Positions 26,512 to 35,155 of a stretch of DNA of 64,000 nt are shown here, in pieces. The stretch covers positions 43,889 through 107,888 of the forward strand of contig VBFD01000125.1 of assembly GCA_005883585.1 (NCBI GenBank), in the 5' to 3' direction. The DNA comes from UBA10449 sp005883585 (GTDB taxonomy: Bacteria; Chloroflexota; Dormibacteria; Dormibacterales; Dormibacteraceae). Under the pieces are notes generated by a model that saw only the letters and a program-made list of their open reading frames with translations, did no database searches and was not told where the DNA came from. The translations under genes were made by a program, and so were the position numbers. Position 1 is the first letter of the stretch. Each line of letters begins with the position of its first letter.

Positions 26512-27642
26512 TTAGAGGTCGAGGGCCTGGGCGACCAGCTCCCGATGGTAGGTCGCGTCACCGAGAGTCACCTCTGAGGCCTTTGCCCGCTTGAAGTACA
26601 GGTGCATGTCGTGCTCCCACGTGAAGCCGATGCCGCCGTGCACCTGGATTCCATCGCCCGCCACCTTGCGATAGGCATCGGACACATAGGCCTTCGCCAT
26701 CGACGAGGCGAGCGACCGATCCGGTGCGTCCGCGTCCACTGCCCACGCAGCGTAATAGGTCGCCGACCGTCCACTTTCGGACAGGACCAGCATGTCGGCG
26801 AGCTTGTGCGAGACGGCCTGGTAGATGCCGATGGGCTTGCCGAACTGGTGTCGCGTTTTCGCGTAGTCGGTGGAGGTCTCGAGGACCTTCTGAGCCCCGC
26901 CGATCATCTCGGAGCAGAGCGCAGCGGTCCCCCACTCGAGGGCTCGCTTCAACGCCGGCCACGCTTTGTGCGGCGGACCCATGAGCGAGTCGGCGCTGAG
27001 CTCGACGCCCTCGAAGCGCACCTCGCTCCAACGCCTGGTCATGTCCAGCGTCTGGAGCTGATGCACGGACGTGCCCTTGGGCTTGCCTTCGACGAGGAAC
27101 AGTGAGATGCCGTCTTCACCTTCGCCGCGCGTGCGAGCCGCCACCACCATGTAGTCGGCGCTGCCTGCATCGGGGACGAACAGCTTGACCCCGTCGAGCT
27201 TCCAACCGCCGCCGGCCGGCGCCGCCGTGAGGGCAACGCCGCTTGCATCCCAGCGCGCCGAGGGCTCGGTGAAGGCGAGTGTCGCGCGCGCGTCGCCGGA
27301 CGCGATGGCGCTCAGAACGGTCTTCTTGTGCGCCTCGGTGCCGGCCTCGATGAGAGCGGGGACCGCCAGCCCCATGGTCGCGAAAAACGGACCGGGCATC
27401 AGCGCGCGACCTGCCTCTTCGAGAACGACAATCAGGTCGAGGAAGCTGCCGACTCCCCCGTACTGCTCAGGGATTCCCAGTGCAGTCCAGCCAAGTCCGG
27501 CGATCTTCGACCAGAGCGCCGGGTCGTATGCATCCGATCCTTCCATCAGCTTGCGCACGACCTTCGGCGGGCACTCCTTGGCGAGGAAATCGCGCGCGGA
27601 GCGCCTGAGCATCTCCTGCTCTTCGGAAAAAGCAAAATCCAT
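26512..27642 (-). CDS. Acyl-CoA dehydrogenase
   Basis: A flavoenzyme of 376 residues that introduces a double bond into acyl-CoA. It begins MDFAFSEEQEMLRRSARDFLAKE and has the FAD/substrate regions LAFTEPSARWDASGV, LFVPDAGSADYMVVAART, KTRHQFGKPIGIYQAVSHKL and QVHGGIGFTWEHDMHLYFKR. It resembles the lineage of dehydrogenases acting on steroid or branched side chains in Actinomycetota, often paired as heterotetramers. A second family member lies at 31302-32450. Upstream in-frame sequence to 28023 is antisense of the next gene. Confidence 0.9.
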   Translation of the reverse strand: MDFAFSEEQEMLRRSARDFLAKECPPKVVRKLMEGSDAYDPALWSKIAGLGWTALGIPEQYGGVGSFLDLIVVLEEAGRALMPGPFFATMGLAVPALIEAGTEAHKKTVLSAIASGDARATLAFTEPSARWDASGVALTAAPAGGGWKLDGVKLFVPDAGSADYMVVAARTRGEGEDGISLFLVEGKPKGTSVHQLQTLDMTRRWSEVRFEGVELSADSLMGPPHKAWPALKRALEWGTAALCSEMIGGAQKVLETSTDYAKTRHQFGKPIGIYQAVSHKLADMLVLSESGRSATYYAAWAVDADAPDRSLASSMAKAYVSDAYRKVAGDGIQVHGGIGFTWEHDMHLYFKRAKASEVTLGDATYHRELVAQALDL

Positions 27643-27671
27643 GGTGGGCTTTCGAAGTGTAAGACCGGCTG

Positions 27672-28316
27672 TCAGGCGGGCGGGGGCAGCTCCTTGGGCT
27701 CCTCGGGCGCCGGCAGCTCTTTGAGCTCTTCGTCCGGCTCTGCCACGGGGTCGGCATCGAATCGCGCTGGGGATTCGCGCGCCGCGGGTGCAGGCTGCGT
27801 CTCGGGTGGGGTCGTTGAGGTCGAGACGGGAGGCTGCGCCGGCCATAGGCTGGGCTGGCGTCGGGCCACGATCGCTTGGCGGCGGTAGAACAAGAGCAAG
27901 CCATAGAAACCGGTCAATATCGCCAGCACCCCGCAAAAGGTGGCCACCCCAAGTCCGTTGTTCTCTCCGCTGGTCATCGGCTGCTCGAAGCCGACAGGAC
28001 AATGGGCAGGGGCCGGCGGACACGTGCCGACGACGGCGAGGCGAAGGGGAACCGCCAGCAGCGCCAGGATGCCGTACACGATCGCGAGGCCGGCGATGAA
28101 GAACAGGGTGACGGCAAGCGGCCGGCCCTGCTGGTACATGAAACCGTTGATGATCAGCGCGGCGGCGGCGATCGCGAACGGGATGAAGACGCCGGCGATG
28201 CGGCTGTGGATGCCGCCACCGACGACCACCGGTGCAACGGCGCCGATCGCGACGAGCCCACCTGCTACCCAGAACGCCAACCTGACGCGCTGATCCTGTT
28301 GGACGTTTGTTTCCAT
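27672..28316 (-). CDS. Four-helix membrane protein with a Pro/Glu-rich cytoplasmic tail
   Basis: The 214-residue protein has four hydrophobic segments (about 14-33, 38-58, 66-92 and 123-145) with a Cys pair in the extracellular loop (GTCPPAPAHCPVG), then a tail rich in Pro, Glu and Ala ending KELPAPEEPKELPPPA. Similar tails occur on other membrane proteins here (57681, 61358). Function unknown; it may be a scaffold or kinase substrate. It follows the glycosyltransferase by 9 bases. Confidence 0.65.
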   Translation of the reverse strand: METNVQQDQRVRLAFWVAGGLVAIGAVAPVVVGGGIHSRIAGVFIPFAIAAAALIINGFMYQQGRPLAVTLFFIAGLAIVYGILALLAVPLRLAVVGTCPPAPAHCPVGFEQPMTSGENNGLGVATFCGVLAILTGFYGLLLFYRRQAIVARRQPSLWPAQPPVSTSTTPPETQPAPAARESPARFDADPVAEPDEELKELPAPEEPKELPPPA

Positions 28317-28325
28317 TTGCGGAAT

Positions 28326-29162
28326 CTAGCCTTTATCCCGCGGGCTTTGCTCGTCCGCGAATGTGCCCTGCGATTCGCCAGAGCCGCCGATGAGGGCTGC
28401 CGAGAGCTGGTTCAGCCGCTCGGCGTGGTAAGGGTCGGGCTGGCCGAACAAGCTCTGGGCGGTGGAAAGGCGAATGCGAAACAGGACGACCATCGCCATC
28501 ACGCCATCGCGCCAGGTGAGCTTCTTGCCCTGTGCCCGGGTCCGGGCTGAATAGTCGATTGGAACTTCATAGATCCGGTAGCCAAGGCGCAGCACGCGGC
28601 CGGTGATCTCGGGTTCGACGTCGAACCGATTGCCGCGCAAGCCGAGGCGGCGCATGAGCGAGGTCCGCATGACCTTGAAGCCCGTTTCCATGTCCTGGAT
28701 GTAGCAGTTGAAGAGGATGTTGGTGGCGGTGGTGACAAGGCGGTTGCCGACCACGAACCAGTACGAGTACGCGCTGTGGCCGGCGAAGCCGCGTATGCCG
28801 TACACGATGTCCGCACGGCCACGCAGGATGGGCGAGACCAGCTTGCCGTAATCCGCGGGATCGTACTCGAGGTCGGCGTCCTGGATGATCACCAGGGGGG
28901 CGGTGATCGCGGCCAGCCCGGTGCGGATGGCTGCGCCCTTGCCCTGGTTGGTGGGGTGATTTTTCACCGTGACCCGTGGATCGCCGGCACACCGCCGCGC
29001 GGCGGCGAGAGTGCCATCCGTCGAGCAGTCGTCGACGATCACGACCTGCTGAACGCTCGGCTCCTGCAGAACCCTGCGCACGACGAGCTCGAGCGACCGC
29101 TCTTCGTTGTAGGCGGGGATGATGACCCCAAGGACTGGACGATCGGGGTCGGTGCCGGCCAC
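28326..29162 (-). CDS. Family 2 glycosyltransferase (polyprenyl-phosphate mannosyl/glucosyltransferase-like)
   Basis: The 278-residue GT-A enzyme has VIIPAYNEERSLELVVRRVL, VIVDDCSTDGT, NQGKGAAIRTGL, the metal-binding IIQDADLEYDP, and DMETGFKVMR. This pattern matches the dolichol-phosphate mannose synthase-like group that loads a lipid carrier with one sugar. No C-terminal membrane segment is obvious. Start is GTG 29162. A role in feeding the mannolipid or cell-wall pathway is possible but it is not clustered with it. Confidence 0.88.
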   Translation of the reverse strand: MAGTDPDRPVLGVIIPAYNEERSLELVVRRVLQEPSVQQVVIVDDCSTDGTLAAARRCAGDPRVTVKNHPTNQGKGAAIRTGLAAITAPLVIIQDADLEYDPADYGKLVSPILRGRADIVYGIRGFAGHSAYSYWFVVGNRLVTTATNILFNCYIQDMETGFKVMRTSLMRRLGLRGNRFDVEPEITGRVLRLGYRIYEVPIDYSARTRAQGKKLTWRDGVMAMVVLFRIRLSTAQSLFGQPDPYHAERLNQLSAALIGGSGESQGTFADEQSPRDKG

Positions 29163-29173
29163 GGTCGGCTAGT

Positions 29174-30790
29174 TTAGACGGCTGTCTCTGCTTCCTTGGC
29201 CGATTTGGCCTTGGATCGTCCCGCCGCCACATGTGCGGTCTGGCGCAACGGCACCTCCGGGATGAAGAGGGTGGCGATGAACGCGACCAAGATCATCGCG
29301 AGGCCCGCGACGAACACCGGGTGAAGCGCGTCGGACAGCCCGTGCCGGATGCCGGCGGCGAGCACCGGCGGCAGGTGTGCCAGCTGCGCCGGGTCGAACA
29401 CCGCGCCGGCGGTTGCCGAGTGTCCCGACGACTGGAATTTCTGCAGCACGTCCGGCGGGATGTACTTCGCGATCGACGTCGCCATCCCCTGCGTGAGGAT
29501 GGTGCCCATGATGGCGAGGCCGAGCGCCGATCCCATCGACCGCGAAAGCTGAGTGGCCGAGGTCGCCACCGCCATGTCGGCGCGGCCGACTGAGTTTTGC
29601 ACGACCAGCGTATAGGTCTGCATGGTCACCCCGAGACCGAGACCGATCAGGATCATGGCTTCGACCAGCGTTTGATTGGTGGTGTAGATGTCGAAGTTCG
29701 CGACCATGTAGTAGCCGACACCCATCACCGCGAGCCCGACCAGGATGGGCACCTTGTAGCGGCCGGTTCGCGATATGAGCTGCCCGCTGCCGATGCTGCT
29801 CACCACCATCGCCAGGAGCATGGGGATCAGGATCTCGCCGGAGTTGGTCGCGCTGTTGCCGATGACACCCTGAACAAATACCGGCAGGAAGAAGATCGCG
29901 CCGAACATCGTCATTGCGACGCCGATGCCGGCGAGGTTCGAGAACGTGAAGATCCGGCTCTTGAACAGGTGCAGTGGAAGGACCGGTTCCGGAGCCTTCC
30001 TTTCGACGAACACGAATGCGACCAGCAGGAGTGCCGCCGCCGCATAGAGGCCGACGATCTCCCACGAGCCCCACGCGTACTGCCCGCCGCCCCAGACCGT
30101 GGCCAGCAGCGCGCAGGTGATGCCGAGGGAGAGCGTGATGCTGCCGAGGACGTCGATCGTGTGCTTGCGCCGCTCGTTGGGCACGTGCATGTACAGCGCG
30201 ACCACCACGAGCGTGAGCACCGCGAATGGGAGGTTGACGAAGAAGAGCCAGCGCCACGAGTAGTGGTCGGTGATGAAGCCGCCGGCGGCGGGACCCACGA
30301 TCGAGGCGAGCCCAAAAGAGGCGCCGAGCATCCCCTGGTACTTGCCGCGCTCGCGCGGCGAGATGATGTCGCCGATGATCGCTTGCGACAGCGGCATGAT
30401 GAATCCCATGCCGGCACCCTGGATGAAGCGGGCGAAGACCAGGAACCAGAAGTTGGGCGCGAAGCCAGACATCGCCGACCCGACGGCGAATACGACGATG
30501 CCCGTCATGTACAGCGGCTTGCGTCCGTAGATGTCCGACAGCTTGCCGGCGATCGGGACGACGATCGTCGAGGCCAGCATCGCCGAGATCGGGATCCAGC
30601 TGTAGTCGGCGATGCCGCCGAGCTCCGCCACGATGGTGGGAAGGGCGGGCGCGACCAGCGTCATGTTCAGCGACGCGATGAGCGAGCCGAGCATCAGGCC
30701 CGCGAACACCGCGAGGACGGCCCGGTCGACGCCTTTCTTCTCTTTCTTCTCGGCCGGGACCGTCTCTGCGCGAGACGCCACGGCGGTCAT
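29174..30790 (-). CDS. MFS drug exporter, DHA2 (EmrB/QacA) family
   Basis: The 538-residue, 14-helix-type transporter carries GKLSDIYGRKPLY (motif A), RFIQGAGMGFIMPLSQAIIGDIISPRERGKYQG (spanning motifs B and C), and a long extracytoplasmic loop near the end (about 440-495). Such proton-driven pumps export dyes, biocides and antibiotics. Its ATG overlaps the stop of a MarR regulator, so repressor and pump form one unit. Confidence 0.9.
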   Translation of the reverse strand: MTAVASRAETVPAEKKEKKGVDRAVLAVFAGLMLGSLIASLNMTLVAPALPTIVAELGGIADYSWIPISAMLASTIVVPIAGKLSDIYGRKPLYMTGIVVFAVGSAMSGFAPNFWFLVFARFIQGAGMGFIMPLSQAIIGDIISPRERGKYQGMLGASFGLASIVGPAAGGFITDHYSWRWLFFVNLPFAVLTLVVVALYMHVPNERRKHTIDVLGSITLSLGITCALLATVWGGGQYAWGSWEIVGLYAAAALLLVAFVFVERKAPEPVLPLHLFKSRIFTFSNLAGIGVAMTMFGAIFFLPVFVQGVIGNSATNSGEILIPMLLAMVVSSIGSGQLISRTGRYKVPILVGLAVMGVGYYMVANFDIYTTNQTLVEAMILIGLGLGVTMQTYTLVVQNSVGRADMAVATSATQLSRSMGSALGLAIMGTILTQGMATSIAKYIPPDVLQKFQSSGHSATAGAVFDPAQLAHLPPVLAAGIRHGLSDALHPVFVAGLAMILVAFIATLFIPEVPLRQTAHVAAGRSKAKSAKEAETAV

Positions 30791-31245
30791 ATGGCCTTGC
30801 TCTCCACTGGTTGGTGCCGGTGCGATGCAACCTCGGCAAGGGATCGCCAGCCTCGGGTGAGGGCGGCGAGGTCCTCGGGTGACAGCTGGGACATCCAGCG
30901 GCGGAGGTGCTGGTGGCTGCCTTCGCGCAGCTCGGTCACGAGTAGGACGCCGGCGCGCGTGAGCGTCAGCAGCACCCGGCGGCGGTCGGCGGTGTCCTCA
31001 CGCCGCTCGACGTATCCGGCGCGGACGAGGCGGTCAGCGAGCACGCTCGCCGCGGGGAGGCCGATGCCGAAGAGCTCGGCTAGCCGGCCGACCGTGGCCA
31101 CCTCCTCATCTCGAAGGAGATAGATCGCGCGGAGCTCCCGCATGGAGATGTCGAGGTCGCGCCAGCGGCTGGCCGTCGAGGTCAGCAGAGCCCGGTGCAT
31201 CTTCTTGTATGCCGCGAGCGCTTCGTCGACTGAGCCGTAGGACAT
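30787..31245 (-). CDS. MarR family transcriptional regulator
   Basis: The 152-residue winged-helix repressor shows MRELRAIYLLRDEEVATVGRLAELFGIGLPAASVLADRLVRAGYVERREDTADRRRVLLTLT across its recognition helix and wing. It probably represses itself and the overlapping drug exporter, releasing DNA when a phenolic or drug ligand binds. A TAAAAT -10 lies 6 bases before its ATG, and an inverted repeat covers that -10. Confidence 0.9.
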   Translation of the reverse strand: MSYGSVDEALAAYKKMHRALLTSTASRWRDLDISMRELRAIYLLRDEEVATVGRLAELFGIGLPAASVLADRLVRAGYVERREDTADRRRVLLTLTRAGVLLVTELREGSHQHLRRWMSQLSPEDLAALTRGWRSLAEVASHRHQPVESKAI

Positions 31246-31266
31246 AGTTGCATTTTACCAAACTAT
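31244..31266 (-). promoter_or_regulatory. Leaderless promoter and inverted-repeat operator of the MarR gene
   Basis: ATAGTT (31244-31249) and AACTAT (31261-31266) form 6-bp arms around 11 bases, a size fitting a MarR dimer. Read on the minus strand, TAAAAT (31252-31257) lies between the arms and ends 6 bases before the ATG at 31245. Binding would block RNA polymerase directly, giving autorepression. Confidence 0.5.
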
Positions 31267-31301
31267 TCGGCAAGACGAAACCTTTTGCGGCGAACAGAAA
31301 G

Positions 31302-32450
31302 CTAGCGGCTGCGCGGGAGGCCGAGTACCCGCTCGGCGAGAATGTTGCGCAGCACCTCGGACGTTCCCGCCTCGATCGTGTTCGCGCGGGAGCGCAGGAA
31401 CTGGTACTTCCAGCCGTCGCCATCTCCGACCTGTCCCGCCGGCCCCGCCACGTCAACGGCGGTCTCCGCCATCTGCTGGTTGAGCTCCGACCACATGAGC
31501 TTGAGGATTGAGCCCTCCGGACCAGGGATTCCATTTCGCTTCATCGCGGTGAGCGCGCGATAGCCGTTCAGCTGCAGCGCTCGAGCCTCGATCGTGTACT
31601 TGGCGATTTTCTGCCGCACCAGCGGATCTGAGCCGCGCCCGAGCTTACGCGCGTGGTCGGCGAGCTCGGCCGCGGTGATCTGCGCTCGCGTCGCAAGGGC
31701 CATGCCCAGCGTGCCGCGCTCATGCAGGAGCGTGGTCATGGCCACAACCCAGCCCTTGCCGGCCTCGCCCAGGATCTGCGACTTCGGAACCTGGACGTCC
31801 TTGAAGAAGATCTCGTTGAACTCGGCGTCGCCTGTGATCTGCACCAGCGGGCGGACCTCGACGCCTGGGCTCTCCATGTCGACAAGCAGGTATGTGAGGC
31901 CGTCGCGTGGATTCGCCTCCTTGCGCTCGCGCGTCACCAACATGCACCACTTGGCGACGTGCGCCAGCGTCGTCCACACCTTCTGCCCGTTGACCAGGTA
32001 GTGGTCGCCTTTGTCTTCGGCGCGCGTCTGCAAGCCCGACAGGTCGCTGCCGGCGTTGGGCTCACTGAAGCCCTGGCACCAGATCTCCTCCGCCGACAGC
32101 AGGGGTGGCAGGTAGCGCTTCTTCTGCTCCTCGGTCCCGTGCGTGATGACCACCGGGCCGCCCATGCCCAGCCCGATCACGTTGATGGGCTCGGGCGCCT
32201 GCGCCAGGATCATCTCGTCGTTGAAGATCAGCTGCTCCATGAAGCCCGAGCCGCGCCCGCCGTACTCCTTGGGCCAGGTGATGCCGACGTAACCGGCGTC
32301 GTACAGCTTCTTCTGCCACGCGCGCCGGCTCTCGATAAAACTCTTCTGGCCTTCCGCCATCGAGCCGTTGGCGCGCGGTTTGTTGGCCTTGAGCCACCCA
32401 CGGACCTCGTCGCGGAATTTCTTCTCGGGCTCGCTCAGCTCGAAGTCCAT
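31302..32450 (-). CDS. Acyl-CoA dehydrogenase
   Basis: The 382-residue flavoenzyme begins MDFELSEPEKKFRDEVRGWL and has WCQGFSEPNAGSDLSGLQT (FAD-binding signature), NGQKVWTTLAHVAKWCMLVTRER, GDAEFNEIFFKDVQVP and the C-terminal IEAGTSEVLRNILAERVLGLPR. The catalytic Glu of the family cannot be placed with certainty. It is 9 bases downstream of a luciferase-like oxidoreductase, suggesting a shared catabolic route for a fatty or cyclic acid. Confidence 0.9.
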   Translation of the reverse strand: MDFELSEPEKKFRDEVRGWLKANKPRANGSMAEGQKSFIESRRAWQKKLYDAGYVGITWPKEYGGRGSGFMEQLIFNDEMILAQAPEPINVIGLGMGGPVVITHGTEEQKKRYLPPLLSAEEIWCQGFSEPNAGSDLSGLQTRAEDKGDHYLVNGQKVWTTLAHVAKWCMLVTRERKEANPRDGLTYLLVDMESPGVEVRPLVQITGDAEFNEIFFKDVQVPKSQILGEAGKGWVVAMTTLLHERGTLGMALATRAQITAAELADHARKLGRGSDPLVRQKIAKYTIEARALQLNGYRALTAMKRNGIPGPEGSILKLMWSELNQQMAETAVDVAGPAGQVGDGDGWKYQFLRSRANTIEAGTSEVLRNILAERVLGLPRSR

Positions 32451-32459
32451 TTCCTTACC

Positions 32460-33368
32460 TTAAGCCACTGCCGGAATGACGTCCGACGCCAGCAATTGCA
32501 GCGCGTCGTGGTCGTCGAGCAGGAAGTGCTGAAGCATGAACAGGTCAACTCCAAGCGCCGCATAGCCGCGTATCTGCTCGACAATCTCCGCAGGCGTTCC
32601 GACCAGTCCTCTCCTGCGCACTTCGGTCATTGCCCCGTCGATGTCGAACTTGCGCAAGCTCGGCAGGAAATCGCGGAGCTTGGCGGTCCTCTCACGGAGG
32701 TCATCGTGGTCGCGACCGATGATGTACGTGGCCATCACCGAGTGGCGGATCGTCGCCGGATCGCGCCCGATGGCGCGACAGTTTTCTTCGAGCACTCCGC
32801 GCTTCTGTCGATACTCGGCCGCGTCCATGTGCGAGAGGTTCCATTCGGACGCTTCGCGCGCGATCATGGGCAACGCCCGTTTCTCGCCGCGGCCGCCCAT
32901 CAGAAGAGGGATCGGGTCTTGAGCCGCCTTGGGATTTGACTTCTTCCACGTGTCGCGGATGTGCACGATGCCGTTCTCGAGGAGGTCCATCCGCTCTTTC
33001 ACTGTGAAAAACGGAACGCCGAACATCTCGTGCTCACGCTCGTTCCATCCCGCGCCGACGCCGAGGATCAGCCTGCCTCCACTCAGGAGGTCCACCGCGG
33101 CTGCCTTGCGCGCAAGGATCGCGGGATGGTGAAACGTCATCGGGCTCACCATGGGCCCGAACTGGATCGACTTGGTCCACTCCGCCGCCAGCGCGAGCGA
33201 CGTCCAGCAATCGATGCAGTCGCGGGTGTCGTCTCCCATCAGTGAGATGAGGTGCTCGCTGCGACGGAGCGATGCGAAACCGAGGGCATCGACGTCGTGG
33301 CACAACCTGCGCCACCGGTCCCAGTTGAGGCCCTCCTGGCCCTCGATCATGATCCCGATCTTCGCCAT
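32460..33368 (-). CDS. LLM-class (luciferase-like) flavin/F420-dependent oxidoreductase
   Basis: The 302-residue TIM-barrel protein has the luciferase-like pattern: ALGFASLRRSEHLISLMG, QFGPMVSPMTFHHPAILARKAAAVDLLSGGRLILGVGAGWNEREHEMFG and PIPLLMGGRGEKRALPM. Many relatives use F420H2, and this window encodes F420 synthesis, so F420 use is plausible. Substrate unknown. It is probably cotranscribed with the acyl-CoA dehydrogenase. Confidence 0.85.
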   Translation of the reverse strand: MAKIGIMIEGQEGLNWDRWRRLCHDVDALGFASLRRSEHLISLMGDDTRDCIDCWTSLALAAEWTKSIQFGPMVSPMTFHHPAILARKAAAVDLLSGGRLILGVGAGWNEREHEMFGVPFFTVKERMDLLENGIVHIRDTWKKSNPKAAQDPIPLLMGGRGEKRALPMIAREASEWNLSHMDAAEYRQKRGVLEENCRAIGRDPATIRHSVMATYIIGRDHDDLRERTAKLRDFLPSLRKFDIDGAMTEVRRRGLVGTPAEIVEQIRGYAALGVDLFMLQHFLLDDHDALQLLASDVIPAVA

Positions 33369-33399
33369 TACGACTGGATCGTAAGGCGGGCCGGGTGAT

Positions 33400-34107
33400 T
33401 CAGGCTTCCGGCTCGGTCAGCTGAGCCATCTTGGACTCGATCAGCTCTCGGGTCGCTCCAAGGTCTTTGAGCACGTGAGCAGCAATTCCTTCTCCTTCGA
33501 CGACAAGGCCGAGCAGGAGGTGGGCGGTGCTGACCTTAGGATCGCCGGCCGCGCTGCACAGCTTGAAGGCCTGTTCGATGACGATCTTGACTCGAGACGT
33601 GGGAATGATTTTCGTTGGAATCGGCATTTTCTTCGTGCCGAGAAGATGTTTGATGGCGGAGCGCACCGTCGCCTCTTCTACGCCGAGCGCCGCCAATACA
33701 TTTGCCGATTGGAAATCAGGTTCTCCAAAAGCTGCGAGCAACATGTGCTCGGTGCCGATGTATGAGTAGCCCGCGTTCAAAGCTTCGGTCTGAGACAGCG
33801 TCAGAAGGCTCTTCGCCTTTGAGGTGAAGCGTTCGAATGGATATAAGGATTGAGACGCGCGCTTTCCGACTGCCACCTCGACGGCCCGCCTGAGAGTCGC
33901 CCACCTGGGCGGAACGGATAAACGCTGGAGATAGGGCGAAGACTCAACGTCGAGTCGCGGCTCACCTGGAGCGGGGGTGTGACGTTCCATCCACTCCAAC
34001 ACGGCGGCGATGACGATCGAGTTGACGGGCATCCCTGTTCGTGCCGAGGCCTGATCGAGCCGCCCGAACATCTCGTCCGTGAATCGCACCGTCGTCGCTT
34101 TGGGCAT
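33400..34107 (-). CDS. Ribbon-helix-helix DNA-binding domain fused to a Clp N-terminal domain
   Basis: The 235-residue protein opens with an RHH-like motif (TTVRFTDEMFGRLDQASARTGMPVNS, then IVIAAVLEWMERH). After a linker, residues about 90-230 resemble the double Clp_N repeat of ClpC/ClpA: FERFTSKAKSLLTLSQTEAL, YIGTEHMLLAAFGEPD and, in the second half, FKLCSAAGDPKVSTAHLLLGLVVEGEGIAAHVLKDLG. No AAA ATPase part follows. It could tether a transcription factor to a Clp protease or act as a sensor using the Clp_N fold. I chose ATG 34107 because a -10 lies 7 bases upstream; ATG 34110 would add one Met. Confidence 0.82.
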   Translation of the reverse strand: MPKATTVRFTDEMFGRLDQASARTGMPVNSIVIAAVLEWMERHTPAPGEPRLDVESSPYLQRLSVPPRWATLRRAVEVAVGKRASQSLYPFERFTSKAKSLLTLSQTEALNAGYSYIGTEHMLLAAFGEPDFQSANVLAALGVEEATVRSAIKHLLGTKKMPIPTKIIPTSRVKIVIEQAFKLCSAAGDPKVSTAHLLLGLVVEGEGIAAHVLKDLGATRELIESKMAQLTEPEA

Positions 34108-34114
34108 CATGCCA

Positions 34115-34143
34115 ATTTGACGTCACTTTGCAATCATTGTCAA
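34115..34143 (-). promoter_or_regulatory. Consensus-like promoter for the RHH-Clp_N gene
   Basis: On the minus strand TTGACA (34138-34143) is followed by a 17-base spacer and TCAAAT (34115-34120), then 7 bases to the ATG at 34107. This is one of the best sigma-A-like promoters in the window and predicts a leaderless mRNA. It lies across the last codons of the upstream PHP gene. Confidence 0.6.
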
Positions 34144-35130
34144 TGCTTCGAGCGGCTTGAAGTTCAAAATGCGGTCCATCGGGATGCCGGCGCGCCTCGC
34201 CATCCAGGCCCCCATCGGTACGTACGCGAACTCGGCCGGAGCGTGAGCGTCGGCGTCGAGTGCGAAGGTGCATCCCAGCTCGAGCGCGAGCCGGGCGTGC
34301 TCGGGCGAAAGGTCCATGCGCGCCGGGTCGCAATCGATCTCCAGCGCGACTCCATGACGTGCCGCCTCGCGAAACACCCGCTCGAAGTCATAGCTGGCTC
34401 CCTCTCGGGATCCTGGCCTCCGGCCGGTGGGGTGACCGATGACGTCGACGTTCGGGTTGGAAACTGCGCGCAGCATGCGCTCGGTCATCGCGGACGATTC
34501 CTGCCGCAGCTTTACATGTGGCGAGGCGACCACGACGTCGAGCAGCTCCAGCACCGCGTCGGGAAGATCCAGGGCGCCGTCCTCGAGGATATCGACCTCG
34601 ATCCCTTGCAGCAGAGCCAGGCCGTCGACCTCTTTCTCGACCTGCTCTCGCTCGCGCGATTGCGCGAGGAGCCGTTCGGCATCCAGCCCGTTGACGACCT
34701 TGATGCGCGGCGAGTGGTCGGTGACGCCGAGGTACTTGTATCCCAGCGCCTTCGCGGCGCGTGCCATCTCCACCATCGTGGCGCGGCCGTCGCTCCAATC
34801 GGTGTGCGAATGCAGGTCGCCCTGATACGCGCCGAGATCGATGCTTGACTCGTCATCGCGTGCAGGCTGGCCGGTCTCAGCGCGAAGCCTTTCGAGGTAC
34901 GTGCTCTGTCCGCTTTCGATCAGCCCGGCCAGCACCTTGGCAATGCCTTCACCCACCCCCTCGATCGAGGTGAGCTTGTTGTCCTTGAACAGCGCGTCCA
35001 GGTTCGGCCGCTCGAGCGCCAGCGTCCAGGCCGCCGCCGAGAAGGCTCGAGCTCGATAGACCTCCTTGGGGTTCTGCCGCAGCAGATATCCGATCTCCGA
35101 AAGCACCTGGACGGCCGCGATCGCATCCAC
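34123..35130 (-). CDS. PHP-domain phosphoesterase with N-terminal helix-hairpin-helix (PolX C-terminal-like)
   Basis: The 335-residue protein combines a helix-hairpin-helix region (residues about 1-80, LTSIEGVGEGIAKVLAGLIESG) with a PHP metal-dependent phosphoesterase domain (YQGDLHSHTDWSDGRATM, YLGVTDHSPR, GIEVDILEDGALDLPD, VVASPHVKL, DVIGHPTGRRPG, LDADAHAPAEF). This is the layout of the C-terminal half of bacterial family X DNA polymerases, without the polymerase domain. It may act on DNA 3' ends. GTG 35130 is chosen: CACAAT lies 6 bases upstream and folE starts divergently at 35156. Confidence 0.85.
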   Translation of the reverse strand: MDAIAAVQVLSEIGYLLRQNPKEVYRARAFSAAAWTLALERPNLDALFKDNKLTSIEGVGEGIAKVLAGLIESGQSTYLERLRAETGQPARDDESSIDLGAYQGDLHSHTDWSDGRATMVEMARAAKALGYKYLGVTDHSPRIKVVNGLDAERLLAQSREREQVEKEVDGLALLQGIEVDILEDGALDLPDAVLELLDVVVASPHVKLRQESSAMTERMLRAVSNPNVDVIGHPTGRRPGSREGASYDFERVFREAARHGVALEIDCDPARMDLSPEHARLALELGCTFALDADAHAPAEFAYVPMGAWMARRAGIPMDRILNFKPLEALTMIAK

Positions 35131-35155
35131 CCAGCAATTGTGTGACCATCTCGGC

